Origin: Pyxicephalus adspersus
Lineage: Eukaryota; Chordata; Amphibia; Anura; Pyxicephalidae
Direction of reading: 5' to 3'
Assembly (NCBI RefSeq): GCF_032062135.1
Contig: NC_092861.1
Location: forward strand, 2,008,776-2,072,775
Length of the DNA: 64,000 nucleotides
In this document: piece after piece, positions 35,602-46,000 of the stretch
Layout of the letters: every line of letters starts with the position of its first letter
Position numbering within the stretch: the stretch's first letter is position 1
Notes under the pieces: generated by a model
Seen by the model: the letters and a program-made list of their open reading frames with translations, nothing else
Databases searched by the model: none
Told to the model about the DNA's origin: nothing
Position numbers and translations under genes: made by a program

Positions 35602-35735
35602 TTAATATTAAACAGTATTTATATAGCGCCAACATATTAGGCAGCGCTGTACATAGGGGTTGGAAATGACAGATACAGACAGTGACACAGGAGAAGGAGA
35701 GGATCCTGCCCCGAAGAGCTTACAATCTAGTAGAT
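35602..35735 (-). mobile_element. L2-like 3' tail, reverse orientation, in intron 1
   Basis: 'acagtatttatatagcgcca', 'acatattaggcagcgctgta', then 'gacagatacagacagtgaca' and 'gaagagcttacaatctag' reverse-complement the longest tail copy at 29,150-29,290. Confidence 0.75.
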
Positions 35736-35740
35736 TTCAT

Positions 35741-35792
35741 AGGGTGACAACGCTCACTCCCTGTACTTATCTTTACAAGGTGTTGTCACCCT
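35741..35792. mobile_element. 52-bp inverted repeat of the gggtgacaac family
   Basis: 'agggtgacaac' and 'gttgtcaccct' are perfect 11-bp inverted ends across 30 bp, directly after an L2-like tail. Confidence 0.6.
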
Positions 35793-36559
35793 AGAACAAG
35801 CCAGGCTAGCATTCTGATAGGAGGAGAGAGCAGAAAGATGAGCTCATCAGTCCTCTGCTTCTCCTGTGTGGTCACATAGTGAGGGTGGGGAAGTGTAAGT
35901 GAAAGTGAAACTGCAGCAGAAATAAATTAGGGGGGCTCTCCTCCCACGCCAAACATTGCTGAGCTGTGTAAATCCCAGGAACGGATGGTGAGTGATGAAT
36001 TGCGTCCCCATGTGTTGTAATGCGTTGGCGGACGTGCTGAGCGATGATAACAGCACAGAAATTTCCACCCCCCCAGGGATGAAGGGGGGGTTAAACAAAC
36101 TGCGACCGCTGCGATTTGATGTCGCAATATCAGATCCGGTTACAGTAGCCTGGTTTGCGATTATCCGGATTGCATGCGGCCGGGGTGACAACGCAGCGAT
36201 CATTGCCTCCAGCACAGTCTTGTGTGTGTGCATGCGCATATATGTTTGGACGTGCTGCGTATTGAAGCGGGGGGATCAGGATAACCTAAAAAAAAATGCA
36301 GCGACATGCTCACATGACAGGTCCTCTTCATTGCATATTGAACCCAGATTAGAAATGTTTGTTTTTGTCACATTGGGGAACGGTAGGAATGTCCCCGGCC
36401 CGTCCCTCCTGGAAATCTTTTATTTGTGGACGTTTCCGACTATTTCATGCAATGCTGCAATCAATGCGTTCATCCAATGTCATTGCAAATCCAGATACTG
36501 CCATGTAAAAGTAGCAGAGATATCATTACAGGGCTGTGTATTGCCTAAGCAGGGATGTG

Positions 36560-36685
36560 GGAGGGGCCTAACAGGTCACACCCACTACAGGCTGTCTATA
36601 GGAAACTACCGAGGGGGCGGTGACGAGACTTGTCACCCTGCACAAAGAGAGGGAGCAGCAGTGATTGGTCTTTTGAGGGGCTGTA
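36560..36685 (+). repeat. dispersed repeat shared with 32,060-32,180
   Basis: 'cacccactacaggctgtcta', 'caccctgcac', 'aaagagagggagcagcagtg' and 'attggtct' recur in reverse complement at 32,060-32,180. Confidence 0.55.
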
Positions 36686-37237
36686 GATTTCCATGTTGGG
36701 AGTTCCCGGCTTGTACTAGTTTTATTCCATGTTCACGCAGAGTGTGACCCAGGACTGGGAATTCCAACTAGCCAATAGGAAGCTTCATATCCCTGACCCC
36801 AGCCTGCAGCTTTAACTCAGCAGGATTGACGATACTAAATACACTGCACAATATCAGCTTCTCACAATGTATATTAGAAGCTGCAGCAAGAGCTCGCCTT
36901 GTTTCCCTGGCGGACATCCAGCACCACGTAGCCCCTCCCTCCTCATCCTGACTGTCCCCGCCCCTTTATTTTTTTGTCATAGAAGTTCGGCATCACTTGT
37001 TGTATTATCAGGGGTGGTCTTCATGCAAATTTAGCTTGTGTAGACACACCCATTTCCCCAGGCTGTTATCCAACCAGCAATGAATGCCAATATTTGCATA
37101 ACTCCTCCCACTATTCATGGCAGGACTCCTCAGAGGCGTGTCCAGGAGTCTATAGGACAAGCAAAGAATTGAATGTATTTGCCAAACTTCTTTGTAATAG
37201 GTCAGTAACATTTTCTTTTCTCTCCTTTTTTCCGTAG

Positions 37238-37470
37238 CCACCATGGCAAGCATACTATCGAAGCGGCTGGGGAAGAGGTCCCTGCTGGGAGCCCGGGTTT
37301 GTACCCCGATATTATGCCCAGATGGCATGTCGGTGGAGTCAGCGGGAGACCTCGCTGTATCAGCTCCACTCGGAGCCTACGACTCTGGATGCTACAAAGA
37401 GTGCTTGGAGGAGGGGGCGTGTCCCACCAATCTGTCTACCAACCGATTCAAGCTGTACCCTGGGCAAAAG
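37238..37470 (+). CDS. znf395: znf395 exon 2 (first coding exon)
   Basis: The acceptor is a pyrimidine-rich run ending CCGTAG at 37237; the ATG lies five bases into the exon in a perfect Kozak context. It codes 76 residues and ends phase 0 at ...YPGQK before GTAGGG. The first ~17 residues ([17 protein letters not shown]) match the family's most conserved N-terminal signature. The middle ([22 protein letters not shown]) is not conserved with the mammalian protein as I recall it. Confidence 0.95.
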
Positions 37471-40400
37471 GTAGGGCGTGGCGCGCTGCTGCTTAAATGT
37501 GCACCACTTCCTGTTTTATGGCTGTTTGTAGACCCCCCAGCTAGTATAAATACCTGCAATTTACCACCAAAGGCAAAAGAAAAAAAATTGATTAATCTTT
37601 TGTTTTTACTATTTCCTGTACTGTGAGCTCCACCACCACCATGCTTCACAGTTGGGATGATGATCTTGTTTTCATAGGTTGTTTACTCTGCATGGTGTTT
37701 ATAGTTGTGGCCATGTGGGTGAATTTTGGTCTTCTGACTCTAAATGATTTTGTTTTTTCAAGTTTTATCCTTTTTTAGATTCTCTTTGATGTTTTGTGAA
37801 AAATGTTTACAGGTGAATGTGAAGTTATAAGGAATGTGAACAACACTGTATGTAAATTCGTTTTTGGCGTGGCATTGTATGTTCATCAGAACAAGTATTG
37901 GCAAGATATTGATGGATGGGATACTTTTTCACACATGTGCTGTTAGATCTATGCCGGGGCCCCTGGAGTGGGATTGTAAATTCTAACCCCGAACAGGCCA
38001 GAAATATTCCTATGCATGTTTCCCCCGGACCTAAAAAATATAATACCAATGGAGGGCTGTATTGTAGATCTACCATTGAAATTGCCAGATACCGGGTTCT
38101 TGTTCCTCATGGGCGGGGCTAATTTCCCAATATGCTTGAATATTGGTGGAATTGTCTTTCTTTTTTTTAATTTTAACAAATGTAATGAGTGAAGGAGTGA
38201 AAGCAGATGGAACTGATGTGCTGATTTGGTATTTTTGACCCGTGATAGTTTAACTAGGAGTCAGTCATTTGAATGATTTGGGGAAGGGGGCGGAGTCAGA
38301 GTAGAAGATCCACATTAGGCTAGGCTTTTATCAGCCATGATCCCTCTGTTAATATTCTTTTTCATTTTTCTGGTGCCAACAAGGCCCATAGCAGATATGG
38401 TAAAATTGTTCCATTTCATCGGGAGGTTCAGGGTTGAGAGAATTGGTTGTTGGCTCCTCCTATTGCCCCAGTTCTCCATACCTTTGATAGCTCGCTCATC
38501 ATTTTCTGATTGTCCTCATTGAATTATGGAATTTTAGGTTCAGTCAGTGCTCGTTTGTTTGTGGATCAGATTTCATTCGAGTATGTGGTCGCATTGTAAT
38601 ACCTCCTTCCTACCACTAGGTGTACATCACACACAACGGCCGGGAGTGGGCTGGTTTAGTGGAGCAGCACAATCACATCGATGACGAGGTGAAGGTCTTC
38701 GTGCTGGAACAGGGGCTCCACCTGTGCAGGAAAACCGAGGACGTCCGTCTCGCCGAGACCCCCAAACACATGGGCGTGCCGATGGAGCAGTCTCTGTGCG
38801 CCAGTCCTGCAATGCCGGCCAGCGTGGCTCAGAGATCCGTGTCCCGCAGCATTGATGTCCCCAAGAGGTGAGCACAAGTCACGGGGGGGCCCAAGTGTTG
38901 GGACTAGAAAAGGCCAGACAAAGGTTTTCCTCGAGGGTGGGGCTCTAACCCCACCCCTGAGCAAGTTAACTTTCCTGCCTTTTTTCTTGCCTTGTTGTCA
39001 CAAGGACAGGAAATGAGGAAAAATCTCCCCAATCAGTCCCAAAATTTTAACTTTCCTTACTTATAAGAAAACTTTGCTGACCCCACACTGATCGGGCTGT
39101 AAGGTTCTGTAAAATTGTCGGATTTAGCATGCGCTCATTCAGAACATCCCACTTGAAATATTGCAGCAGCTGCGCAGCCCCGGGACAGATCTGTGGTAAA
39201 AGTTCCATTGCTATAAGAAGCCTGGTATCCATGATTTATTTTTAGAGGCAGCAATTCTAGACAGAATTGTGGGGCATTAATGGGAAGTGCTGGCATGTTA
39301 TCAGAGATCCTTGCAACCAAGGCAACTGTACCATGGGTAAGGGGTTCCCGGATCTCCTGGCCACCTACCACATAGCTGAAGTTTTACGGCTCATTGGCTA
39401 ATTTTATTTCTCGGTTCCTATGGAGGGGCATTGTAGAAAGTTTATTAGTAAGTTGATGGGATTATACTGCCACCTGCAGGTAATGCACTGAAAGCGCAGT
39501 CTATGGGGTTTGTACCACCCAGTGGCTAATTTTTTTTACCTCTGCTTGAGTGTTTAGTTTTCTTATAGCATTCCAAGTTCGAAGGACACCCATCTTAGTC
39601 GACCCCACAAAATGTGATCGAATGTTTTCAGATTCGGTAGGATGAGCTTTGTTGAAATGTTTGTGTTCTCCCCAGACGTGTGACTTTGTGCTTTTGTCCG
39701 TCTTAGGAGATCGGATGCCGTAGAGATGGATGAGATGATGGCAGCCATGGTCCTCACCAGCCTGTCCTGCAGTCCANNNNNNNNNNNNNNNNNNNNNNNN
39801 NNNNNNNNNNNNNNNNNNNNNNNNNNNNNNNNNNNNNNNNNNNNNNNNNNNNNNNNNNNNNNNNNNNNNNNNNNNNNNNNNNNNNNNNNNNNNNNNNNNN
39901 NNNNNNNNNNNNNNNNNNNNNNNNNNNNNNNNNNNNNNNNNNNNNNNNNNNNNNNNNNNNNNNNNNNNNNNNNNNNNNNNNNNNNNNNNNNNNNNNNNNN
40001 NNNNNNNNNNNNNNNNNNNNNNNNNNNNNNNNNNNNNNNNNNNNNNNNNNNNNNNNNNNNNNNNNNNNNNNNNNNNNNNNNNNNNNNNNNNNNNNNNNNN
40101 NNNNNNNNNNNNNNNNNNNNNNNNNNNNNNNNNNNNNNNNNNNNNNNNNNNNNNNNNNNNNNNNNNNNNNNNNNNNNNNNNNNNNNNNNNNNNNNNNNNN
40201 NNNNNNNNNNNNNNNNNNNNNNNNNNNNNNNNNNNNNNNNNNNNNNNNNNNNNNNNNNNNNNNNNNNNNNNNNNNNNNNNNNNNNNNNNNNNNNNNNNNN
40301 NNNNNNNNNNNNNNNNNNNNNNNNNNNNNNNNNNNNNNNNNNNNNNNNNNNNNNNNNNNNNNNNNNNNNNNNNNNNNNNNNNNNNNNNNNNNNNNNNNNN

Positions 40401-43400
40401 NNNNNNNNNNNNNNNNNNNNNNNNNNNNNNNNNNNNNNNNNNNNNNNNNNNNNNNNNNNNNNNNNNNNNNNNNNNNNNNNNNNNNNNNNNNNNNNNNNNN
40501 NNNNNNNNNNNNNNNNNNNNNNNNNNNNNNNNNNNNNNNNNNNNNNNNNNNNNNNNNNNNNNNNNNNNNNNNNNNNNNNNNNNNNNNNNNNNNNNNNNNN
40601 NNNNNNNNNNNNNNNNNNNNNNNNNNNNNNNNNNNNNNNNNNNNNNNNNNNNNNNNNNNNNNNNNNNNNNNNNNNNNNNNNNNNNNNNNNNNNNNNNNNN
40701 NNNNNNNNNNNNNNNNNNNNNNNNNNNNNNNNNNNNNNTCCACTGACCGACCTACGTAAAAGGGGGCATCCTTCTCCACTGACCGACCTACGTAAAAGGG
40801 GGCGTCCTTCTCCACTGACCGACCTACGTAAAAGGGGGCGTCCTTCTCCACTGACCGACCTACGTGAAAGGGGCCGTCCTTCTCCACTGACCGACCTACG
40901 TGAAAGGGGGCGTCCTTCTCCACTGACCGACCTACGTAAAGGGGGCATCCTTTTCCGTTGACTGACCTACGTGAAGGGGGCATCCTTCCCCATTGATGGC
41001 CCACAAAAGGGGGGGTAGGCCAGTGGCGGCAGGCATTGTTTGCCATTGATGGCCAACGTAAAGAGGTAGGACAGGAGGGGGCAGTTCTTTCCCCTTGACC
41101 CCTAAATGTCGGGGGGGTTGCCCTCTTCTTATTAGCCGCCAATGTTAATGCTTATCTCCTGACCATTTCACTTCCAACAGTCTCTCCCAACCAGGGTTCC
41201 TTAAGAGGTTCCTTGAGCAGTGGGCAATTTCTGGGAATGCCCAACGACACATCCAACCTTAAGAAGGATGGACCGTACCACCGCGTCTGGTTCTTGTCGG
41301 CCAAGAACAGAAAGCTGAGGCTGCAGTGGGCACAGAATCACCAGAACTAGAAATAATGTAGCCTGTTCTGCTGGATCCAGATTTCTGCTGATGTGCACAG
41401 ATGGTGGGCCAGTCACCTGACCTGAAACTCGTGTAACACGTCTGGAATGTGGTAGAACGGGAGGTTTTCAGCATGAATGTGCAGCTGACAAATTTTGTGA
41501 TTGTGTGCACATGGAATGTTTGTGGAACTCATGACACAATGAACTGTGTGATGAGATGTGTCATGAGGGCCATGGACATGTTCCTCACCATGAAACTAAG
41601 TCACATTCTTCTTTCCTATTTATCCTACCTTTCTTTTTAATGCATCTTCATACTAAATGCGGTGGGTCTTCCTGCCTGCGGGGGGCGTAATTTTGTATTT
41701 GCAGCCTTGTTCTATCACAATAGCTAGTGGCTAAGAATGGAGCATCAGAACCCTAAGAGTCTCTAGGTGAACTTGATCCATGTTCTTTGGTTGGTCCTGA
41801 GGTCCATCACAGAAGACTTCTGTGCTCATCTTACCACATTTGACCACATAGGAGCCATGTTCAAAGTGCCTTCTGCAAGTTCACAGTGAGGGGGCGCTCT
41901 AAATTCAAATAGTTTTTTGGCTATCCTGGGGGGCATTCTACAAAACAAGGATAGGAACTACAACCTTCCTGGCATCTCCAGGGGGACTTCTTGGTCCATA
42001 CCCATTTGGTTGGTGCCAAGTCCAATACAGAAGACTTGGATGTGCCACCTCTGCCATAGTTGGACACCTTTTTATGGTGCATGATACATTTCTAAAGAGG
42101 ATAATCCCCTAATTGACATTGGTTCCTCGATCTAATGATCCATAAGTTCCCCCTCTCATAGGGTGCAGGGGCAAGTAGGTAGAAATATGAGAGACCTTGT
42201 CTAAGGGTAGGTTGGCATAATTGGTGAATGAAGAATGTTGAAAGATGTGTTAATATTCACAAGCTGTTCCTTTTTTTTCACCTAAGCCCCTCAAGTGACC
42301 TGTGACCTCTGGAAGGAAAGCGGCGACGTGTCGGACAGCGGCAGCAGTACCACCAGCGGGCACTGGAGCGTAGAGTGCGGCGCCTCCACTCCTTCACCTC
42401 CTCACACCGAAGCCAGCCCGAAATATACCAACGAGGGGTTCAACGCTTCCCACGTGGATGAAGGCTTCGAGACAGACCCAGATCCCTTCCTTCTGGACGA
42501 GCCTGCCCCACGCAAGAGAAAGGTATGCCATGACCGCGTTAAAAATTCTCATGTCCCAGCGGAGCTTGTTTACCCATCCTGGCATCAAACTGGGCGTTGC
42601 TTGAACCAGGGATTCCAGACTCTGTAATACTCTCCCTTCTCCTGAGGGTCGGTTACCTTCCACGTGGCAGCTCCTGATATAAAAGCAGCTGAAGTTTTAA
42701 GTGAATCTCCTTTTACCTGCAAGAGCTGTCCCTCTCTAAGCTTTCCTGTTGGTCAGTTGAGCTGCCACTCATATTAAAGCCTCCAATCGGGAGACAGGAA
42801 TTCCCAAGAGAAGCAAAGCATTGCTCAGAGCTCTGCTGCTTCTATCTTTGTTGGCACGGAATATTTTAACATTTTGGACTGGGAGAGCGATTGCCCCATT
42901 CCCCCCTATATTTTATTAATTTTCCTGGAACTTGCTAATTGTGAATATGTTTTGTGTTGCAGAACTCTGTGAAGGTCATGTATGAATGTCTGTGGCCAAA
43001 CTGCGGGAAGCTCCTGCGTTCCATTGTGGGCATTAAGCGCCACGTGAAAACCCAGCACCTCGGGTAAGGCTTTGCCTGGCTTGTGTGTTGTTGGATTACT
43101 GGATTGGAATAAAATATCAGTCTTCATACTGTAAATTTTATTTAAATTAATGCAATGGATTCTAAAATTGGTCCCTTTAACAGAGATGGAGCCGATTCGG
43201 ACCAGCGTAAGAGAGAAGAGGATTTTTACTACACGGAGGTCCAGCTGAAGGAAGAAGCTGAAGCGGAGAGCACCCCCCGGAGTCCGAGCACGCCCACTAC
43301 TCCGCTCCTCATACAGCCAATGATGGCCAAACCCGAGACCCCGGCTCTGGAGGTGCCCAACATGGAGCCACCACTGCCCAGTGCACTCAGTCAGTCCGCC

Positions 43401-45369
43401 CCGGGCTCCTTCTGGCACATCCAGGCCGATCATGCATACCAGGTACATCACTGGCTTTTTTATGGCACAAGTCTGTTACACGTCTTGCAGTGTGTTTTGC
43501 TGCCCCCTAGGGTCTAGATTTGTGAACTGTGCAGGCACACAGAATATATATATGTACGTATAATAGAGTTTCTCTTGTTGGTGATGTGGAACAGAATGTA
43601 ACTGTTGTGTTCTTCCCATAGGCTCTGCCTTCCATCCAGATCCCGGTCTCCCCCCATATCTTCACCAGTATAAGCTGGGCCGCGGCTCCTTCCGCTCTCC
43701 CTGCATTGTCTCCGGTAAGTATTTGGGACAAATACTGAAAATAAGTGTCATGGTGGAGTATTTTGGATTCATGGACATGTGACCTAATAATTGCTTCCCT
43801 ACTTCACAAAATATTTAACACTTTGATGTTCTTAGTCCAAAATATAATTTTATTAATCAGAAAATGGTAATTAAAATGCTGCTGTGTCACTTCCAGCTTT
43901 TAGATTCTTATGTTGTCTGTGCTTTCCTCCTCCTTAGATCCGAAGCCGATCACTGAGTTTTAGTGAGCAGCAGCAGCAACAGACGCCATCCATAAAGTCG
44001 CATCTGATTGTGGCATCGCCTCCGAGAGCCACCAATGGGAGCAGGTGAGGTCCCTGGGTACAAATACCCTCCATGTGATTCTGGGTGTGTGGAAGGATTT
44101 ACATGGACCCATAAATGTGGTTATTGGAACCTCCTGGTACATCCAGACCTCATAGTGAATGGCATTTCTCCAATGGATGCCAGTGTCTGGGGACATTTCT
44201 CCATTATTCAATGTACAGGGTCATTTCTACCAATGGCTGCCAATGTAGAGGGGCATTTCTCTACTGATCACCAATTTAAGGGGCATTGTTTTTACTGACT
44301 GCCTGTATAAGGGTCTATTTTTCAAATGGCCACCAGTGTAAAAGGACATTTCTCTAACGGCTGCCAGTGTATGGGGACATTTTCTACCAATAGCTGCCAA
44401 TGCTGATCACCAATTTAAGGGGCATTGTTTTTACTGACTGCCTGTATAAGGGTCTATTTTTCAAATGGCCACCAGTGTAAAAGGACATTTCTCTAACGGC
44501 TGCCAGTGTATGGGGACATTTTCTACCAATAGCTGCCAATGTAGAGGGGCATTTCTCTTCTGATCAATATTGTAAGGGGTCATTTCTTGTTCCGGCCACT
44601 AATGTAAAAGACATTTCTCCAATGGCCCCCATGTGAGGGGTATTTATCTACAATGGCCAGTAAAGTAGATGGACATTTCTCCATTGACCACTATTGGAAG
44701 GGTATTTCTTCCCTGGCCACCAGTGTATGGCGACATCTTCCCAATGGAGGCAAATGCACATGGATATTTCACCAATGGCTGCCAATTTAGAGGAGCATTT
44801 CTCTACTGATCAATAATGTAAAGGGCATTTTGTCAATGGGCCCCCCTGTGTCAAAGGGCTTTTCGTCAATGGGGCCCCCCCTGTGTAAAAGGGCATTTCG
44901 TCAATGGGCCCCTCTGTGTAAAGGGGAATTTCGTCAATGGGCCCCCTATGTACGGGTAAAATTCTCCAAAGCCTGCCAATATATGGTGGCATTTCCATAC
45001 TGACCTAGGGCATTTCTTACCTGCCCCCCAATGGGTGTTTTTCTCCAATGGCCAGTAATGTACGGGGCATGTCTCCTCTGGCCAGAAGTATATGGGGACA
45101 GCTTACTGATTGGGCTATTTTATCCTGCAGTATAGAAATAATAATTTTTTGCAGGAAATCCCTGCGATTGTAAAATAAATTTTAGAGTCCCAATAGGGTA
45201 AAGAGGCCATTTTACCAAATGGGAATTTCATTTTTTTTTTTTCCTTCTGCTTTAAAGGAAAGTTCGCGGTGAGGCAAAGAAATGCCGCAAAGTTTACGGG
45301 ATCGAACACCGGGACCAGTGGTGCACCGCCTGCCGGTGGAAAAAGGCCTGCCAGAGGTTCCTGGACTGA
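37243..45369 (+). CDS. znf395: znf395: zinc finger protein 395 (C2H2 finger plus C-clamp transcription factor), spliced, one exon truncated by a gap
   Basis: Joined coding exons: 37243-37470, 38620-38867, 39707-39776 (cut by gap), 42287-42522, 42963-43063, 43184-43442, 43622-43714, 43938-44044, 45258-45369. Every visible junction is GT-AG and phase is continuous except across the gap. About 483 residues are visible; as I recall, human ZNF395 has 513. Order: conserved N-terminus ([18 protein letters not shown]), family N-terminal domain (exon 3), acidic/hydrophobic [16 protein letters not shown] helix (exon 4), [11 protein letters not shown] and [18 protein letters not shown] (exon 5), one C2H2 finger (exon 6), the [14 protein letters not shown] block (exon 7), RSRSLS (exon 9), C-clamp (exon 10). 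Known of the family: nuclear-cytoplasmic shuttling factors (also called PBF or HDBP2) that bind GC-rich DNA and respond to hypoxia and interferon signalling. The start has a perfect GCCACCATGG context. SLC2A4RG and ZNF704 are the alternatives; residue-level match to ZNF395 is much closer. Confidence 0.96.
37471..38619 (+). other. znf395 intron 2
   Basis: Donor GTAGGG, acceptor CACTAG. Unique-looking, T-rich interior. Confidence 0.85.
38620..38867 (+). CDS. znf395: znf395 exon 3 (family N-terminal domain)
   Basis: The acceptor is CACTAG and the donor GTGAGC. The exon runs from [17 protein letters not shown] to [10 protein letters not shown] and ends in phase 2. The beta-rich VY...GLVEQH...[21 protein letters not shown] segment matches the conserved domain shared by ZNF395, SLC2A4RG and ZNF704 (DUF4772, as I recall). 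The [10 protein letters not shown] tail is also conserved. The stretch after LAETP is more divergent. Confidence 0.95.
38868..39706 (+). other. znf395 intron 3
   Basis: Donor GTGAGC, acceptor GTCTTAG. It contains 'ctgccacctgcaggtaatgc' near 39,470. No other feature. Confidence 0.85.
39707..39776 (+). CDS. znf395: znf395 exon 4, 5' part only (runs into a gap)
   Basis: The acceptor is TGTCCGTCTTAG. The first base completes Arg, then [20 protein letters not shown] and CSP follow before the N run begins at 39777. This methionine- and leucine-rich helix is strongly conserved in the family. From the mammalian protein, some 15-20 residues and the donor should lie in the gap. The following exon needs this one to end in phase 1. 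Confidence 0.93.
39777..40738. other. assembly gap (962 N) removing the end of znf395 exon 4
   Basis: It starts inside the coding exon and ends in a 36-bp minisatellite. Confidence 1.
40739..41110. repeat. minisatellite, 36 bp unit, about seven clear copies, in znf395 intron 4
   Basis: 'tccactgaccgacctacgta' followed by 'aaagggggcatccttc' repeats to about 40,990, then decays into 'ccattgatggcc...acgtaaagagg' units up to 41,110. The array enters the gap on its left. Confidence 0.9.
41181..41280. mobile_element. partial copy of the 'ctcaaccagggttcc' element in intron 4
   Basis: 'tctctcccaaccagggttcc' and 'gaggttccttgagcag' match the left part of the element at 46,581. The 36-bp minisatellite lies directly upstream. 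Confidence 0.5.
41281..42286 (+). other. rest of znf395 intron 4
   Basis: Unique-looking; 'gggggcgctct' at 41,890 is a partial CTCF-like half. It ends in a long T tract and CACCTAAG acceptor. Confidence 0.6.
42287..42522 (+). CDS. znf395: znf395 exon 5
   Basis: The acceptor is a T-rich tract ending CACCTAAG at 42286 and the donor is GTATGC. The first two bases complete a codon begun in the lost end of exon 4, then [19 protein letters not shown] leads into the STTSGHWS and STPSPPH blocks. It ends with [18 protein letters not shown], whose basic PRKRK is a likely nuclear localisation signal continuing into the finger exon. Conservation is high except around [12 protein letters not shown] second AG at 42294 is less likely because it lacks its own pyrimidine tract. 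Confidence 0.93.
42963..43063 (+). CDS. znf395: znf395 exon 6 (C2H2 zinc finger)
   Basis: The acceptor is TTTTGTGTTGCAG and the donor GTAAGG; the exon ends in phase 2. It codes [15 protein letters not shown] followed by [19 protein letters not shown]. The zinc ligands fit C-x4-C-x12-H-x4-H: Cys of YECLW, Cys of PNCG, His of KRHV and His of TQHL. All four are intact, so the finger should fold. The family has only this single finger. Confidence 0.95.
43184..43442 (+). CDS. znf395: znf395 exon 7
   Basis: The acceptor is CCTTTAACAG and the donor GTACAT, the weakest donor in the gene. It begins by completing Gly, then [20 protein letters not shown] and LKEE, a conserved acidic/aromatic block. A Pro/Ser/Thr-rich linker follows ([14 protein letters not shown]), shorter than the alanine-rich mammalian linker. 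It ends with the conserved [16 protein letters not shown] in phase 0. Confidence 0.94.
43622..43714 (+). CDS. znf395: znf395 exon 8
   Basis: The acceptor is TTCTTCCCATAG and the donor a perfect GTAAGT. Thirty-one codons, phase 0 at both ends: [20 protein letters not shown] then [11 protein letters not shown]. This matches the conserved IPVSPHIYTS-type segment of the family. Confidence 0.94.
43938..44044 (+). CDS. znf395: znf395 exon 9 (RSRSLS motif, short polyglutamine)
   Basis: The acceptor is CTCCTCCTTAG and the donor GTGAGG; it ends in phase 2. It codes [10 protein letters not shown], a run of five glutamines, then [26 protein letters not shown] fits an RxRxxS Akt-type site; in the mammalian protein such motifs are linked to 14-3-3 binding and localisation, as I recall. 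The Q5 run replaces a proline-rich mammalian stretch. Confidence 0.94.
44140..45070. repeat. minisatellite, ~31 bp unit, in znf395 intron 9, with a 139-bp exact duplication
   Basis: Units such as 'ggacatttctctaacggctg' followed by 'ccagtgtatgg' repeat roughly 30 times. Positions 44264-44402 and 44403-44541 appear identical. The unit resembles the internal repeat of the element at 46,690-46,750. Confidence 0.88.
45258..45369 (+). CDS. znf395: znf395 exon 10 (C-clamp and stop codon)
   Basis: The acceptor lies after a long T tract ending CTTTAAAG. The exon codes [20 protein letters not shown] and [16 protein letters not shown], then TGA at 45367-45369. It has the four-cysteine C-clamp pattern C-x13-C-x2-C-x4-C surrounded by basic residues, as in TCF/LEF E-tails and HDBP1/2, where it binds GC-rich DNA. 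All four cysteines are intact. Confidence 0.95.
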
Positions 45370-46000
45370 GCCTTGATGGGCCGCACACACATCTGCCTAG
45401 AGGTGGATAAACTTCAGTATCTAAAGGGCTCATGGAGTCTAAATCGGATCCTCTCTAAGAGCAAGGTGGTGACTACGGACTGTATATGACTTGTAAATTC
45501 CAAAAACCTGTACAACATTGTATGTTTTTTTTTTTTTTTTTTAAGCTCTCCATTTTATTTTAATAGACTGTAGGGGGTCTTTTTGTTTTTAACCTTTTTT
45601 TGCTAAATGGACGTGCAGGGACCAAAAATTTTCTGAACCTCCTTTTAACGATCCCTTCTGTCACTGCAGTTTTCATAAAAAGAGTTTTAAGAAATTTGGA
45701 GATACCCGTCCGCCTGTATTCTAGTGTCCGCCTAATGCGCTTGTAAAACGTCCTCGGCCCACTACGGTATTTGCAACCGCTTATTTTTTTTCCTTATTCA
45801 GATTGGTGGACCCCTTGCGGAATTTGGGGTCAAAGAGCTTTTAATGGGTATCAAATGTAACCGGCGCTTCCGGTCATATTGATTCTGATTTCTGGTGCTG
45901 TAAATTTTGCTCAGTGAAATAACGGGAGACGCGGTCAGGAGAGCTTTTCATGCCGATGATTTTATGATATGAGATTTCTGTGATTTTATTAAAAAAAAAA
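45370..46000 (+). other. znf395: znf395 3' UTR, minimum extent inferred
   Basis: Sequence after the stop is T-rich, with a T19 run near 45524, and has no coding features. An ATTAAA at about 45988-45993 followed by an A-rich tract is the first plausible poly(A) signal; it could instead be genomic A-rich sequence. The end is not proven, and a longer 3' UTR is possible. Confidence 0.4.

Larger units (their letters stand above)
34159..37237 (+). other. znf395 intron 1
   Basis: Besides the GC-box cluster it holds a minus-strand SINE fragment (34,790-34,905), a 13/14 CTCF-like site (35,043-35,056), an L2-like tail (35,602-35,735), a gggtgacaac hairpin (35,741-35,792) and a dispersed repeat shared with 32,060-32,180. 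An open frame of 251 codons at 35,992-36,747 has no recognisable domain and crosses the dispersed repeat, so I do not call it. Confidence 0.6.

Noticed and set aside
35992..36747. 251-codon open frame in znf395 intron 1
   Set aside because: It crosses a dispersed repeat and low-complexity runs, and it lies in an intron of a conserved gene with no matching splice sites.
42295..42627. 110-residue unspliced protein reading past znf395 exon 5
   Set aside because: It reads through the GTATGC donor into the intron; conservation to ZNF395 stops exactly at the splice site.
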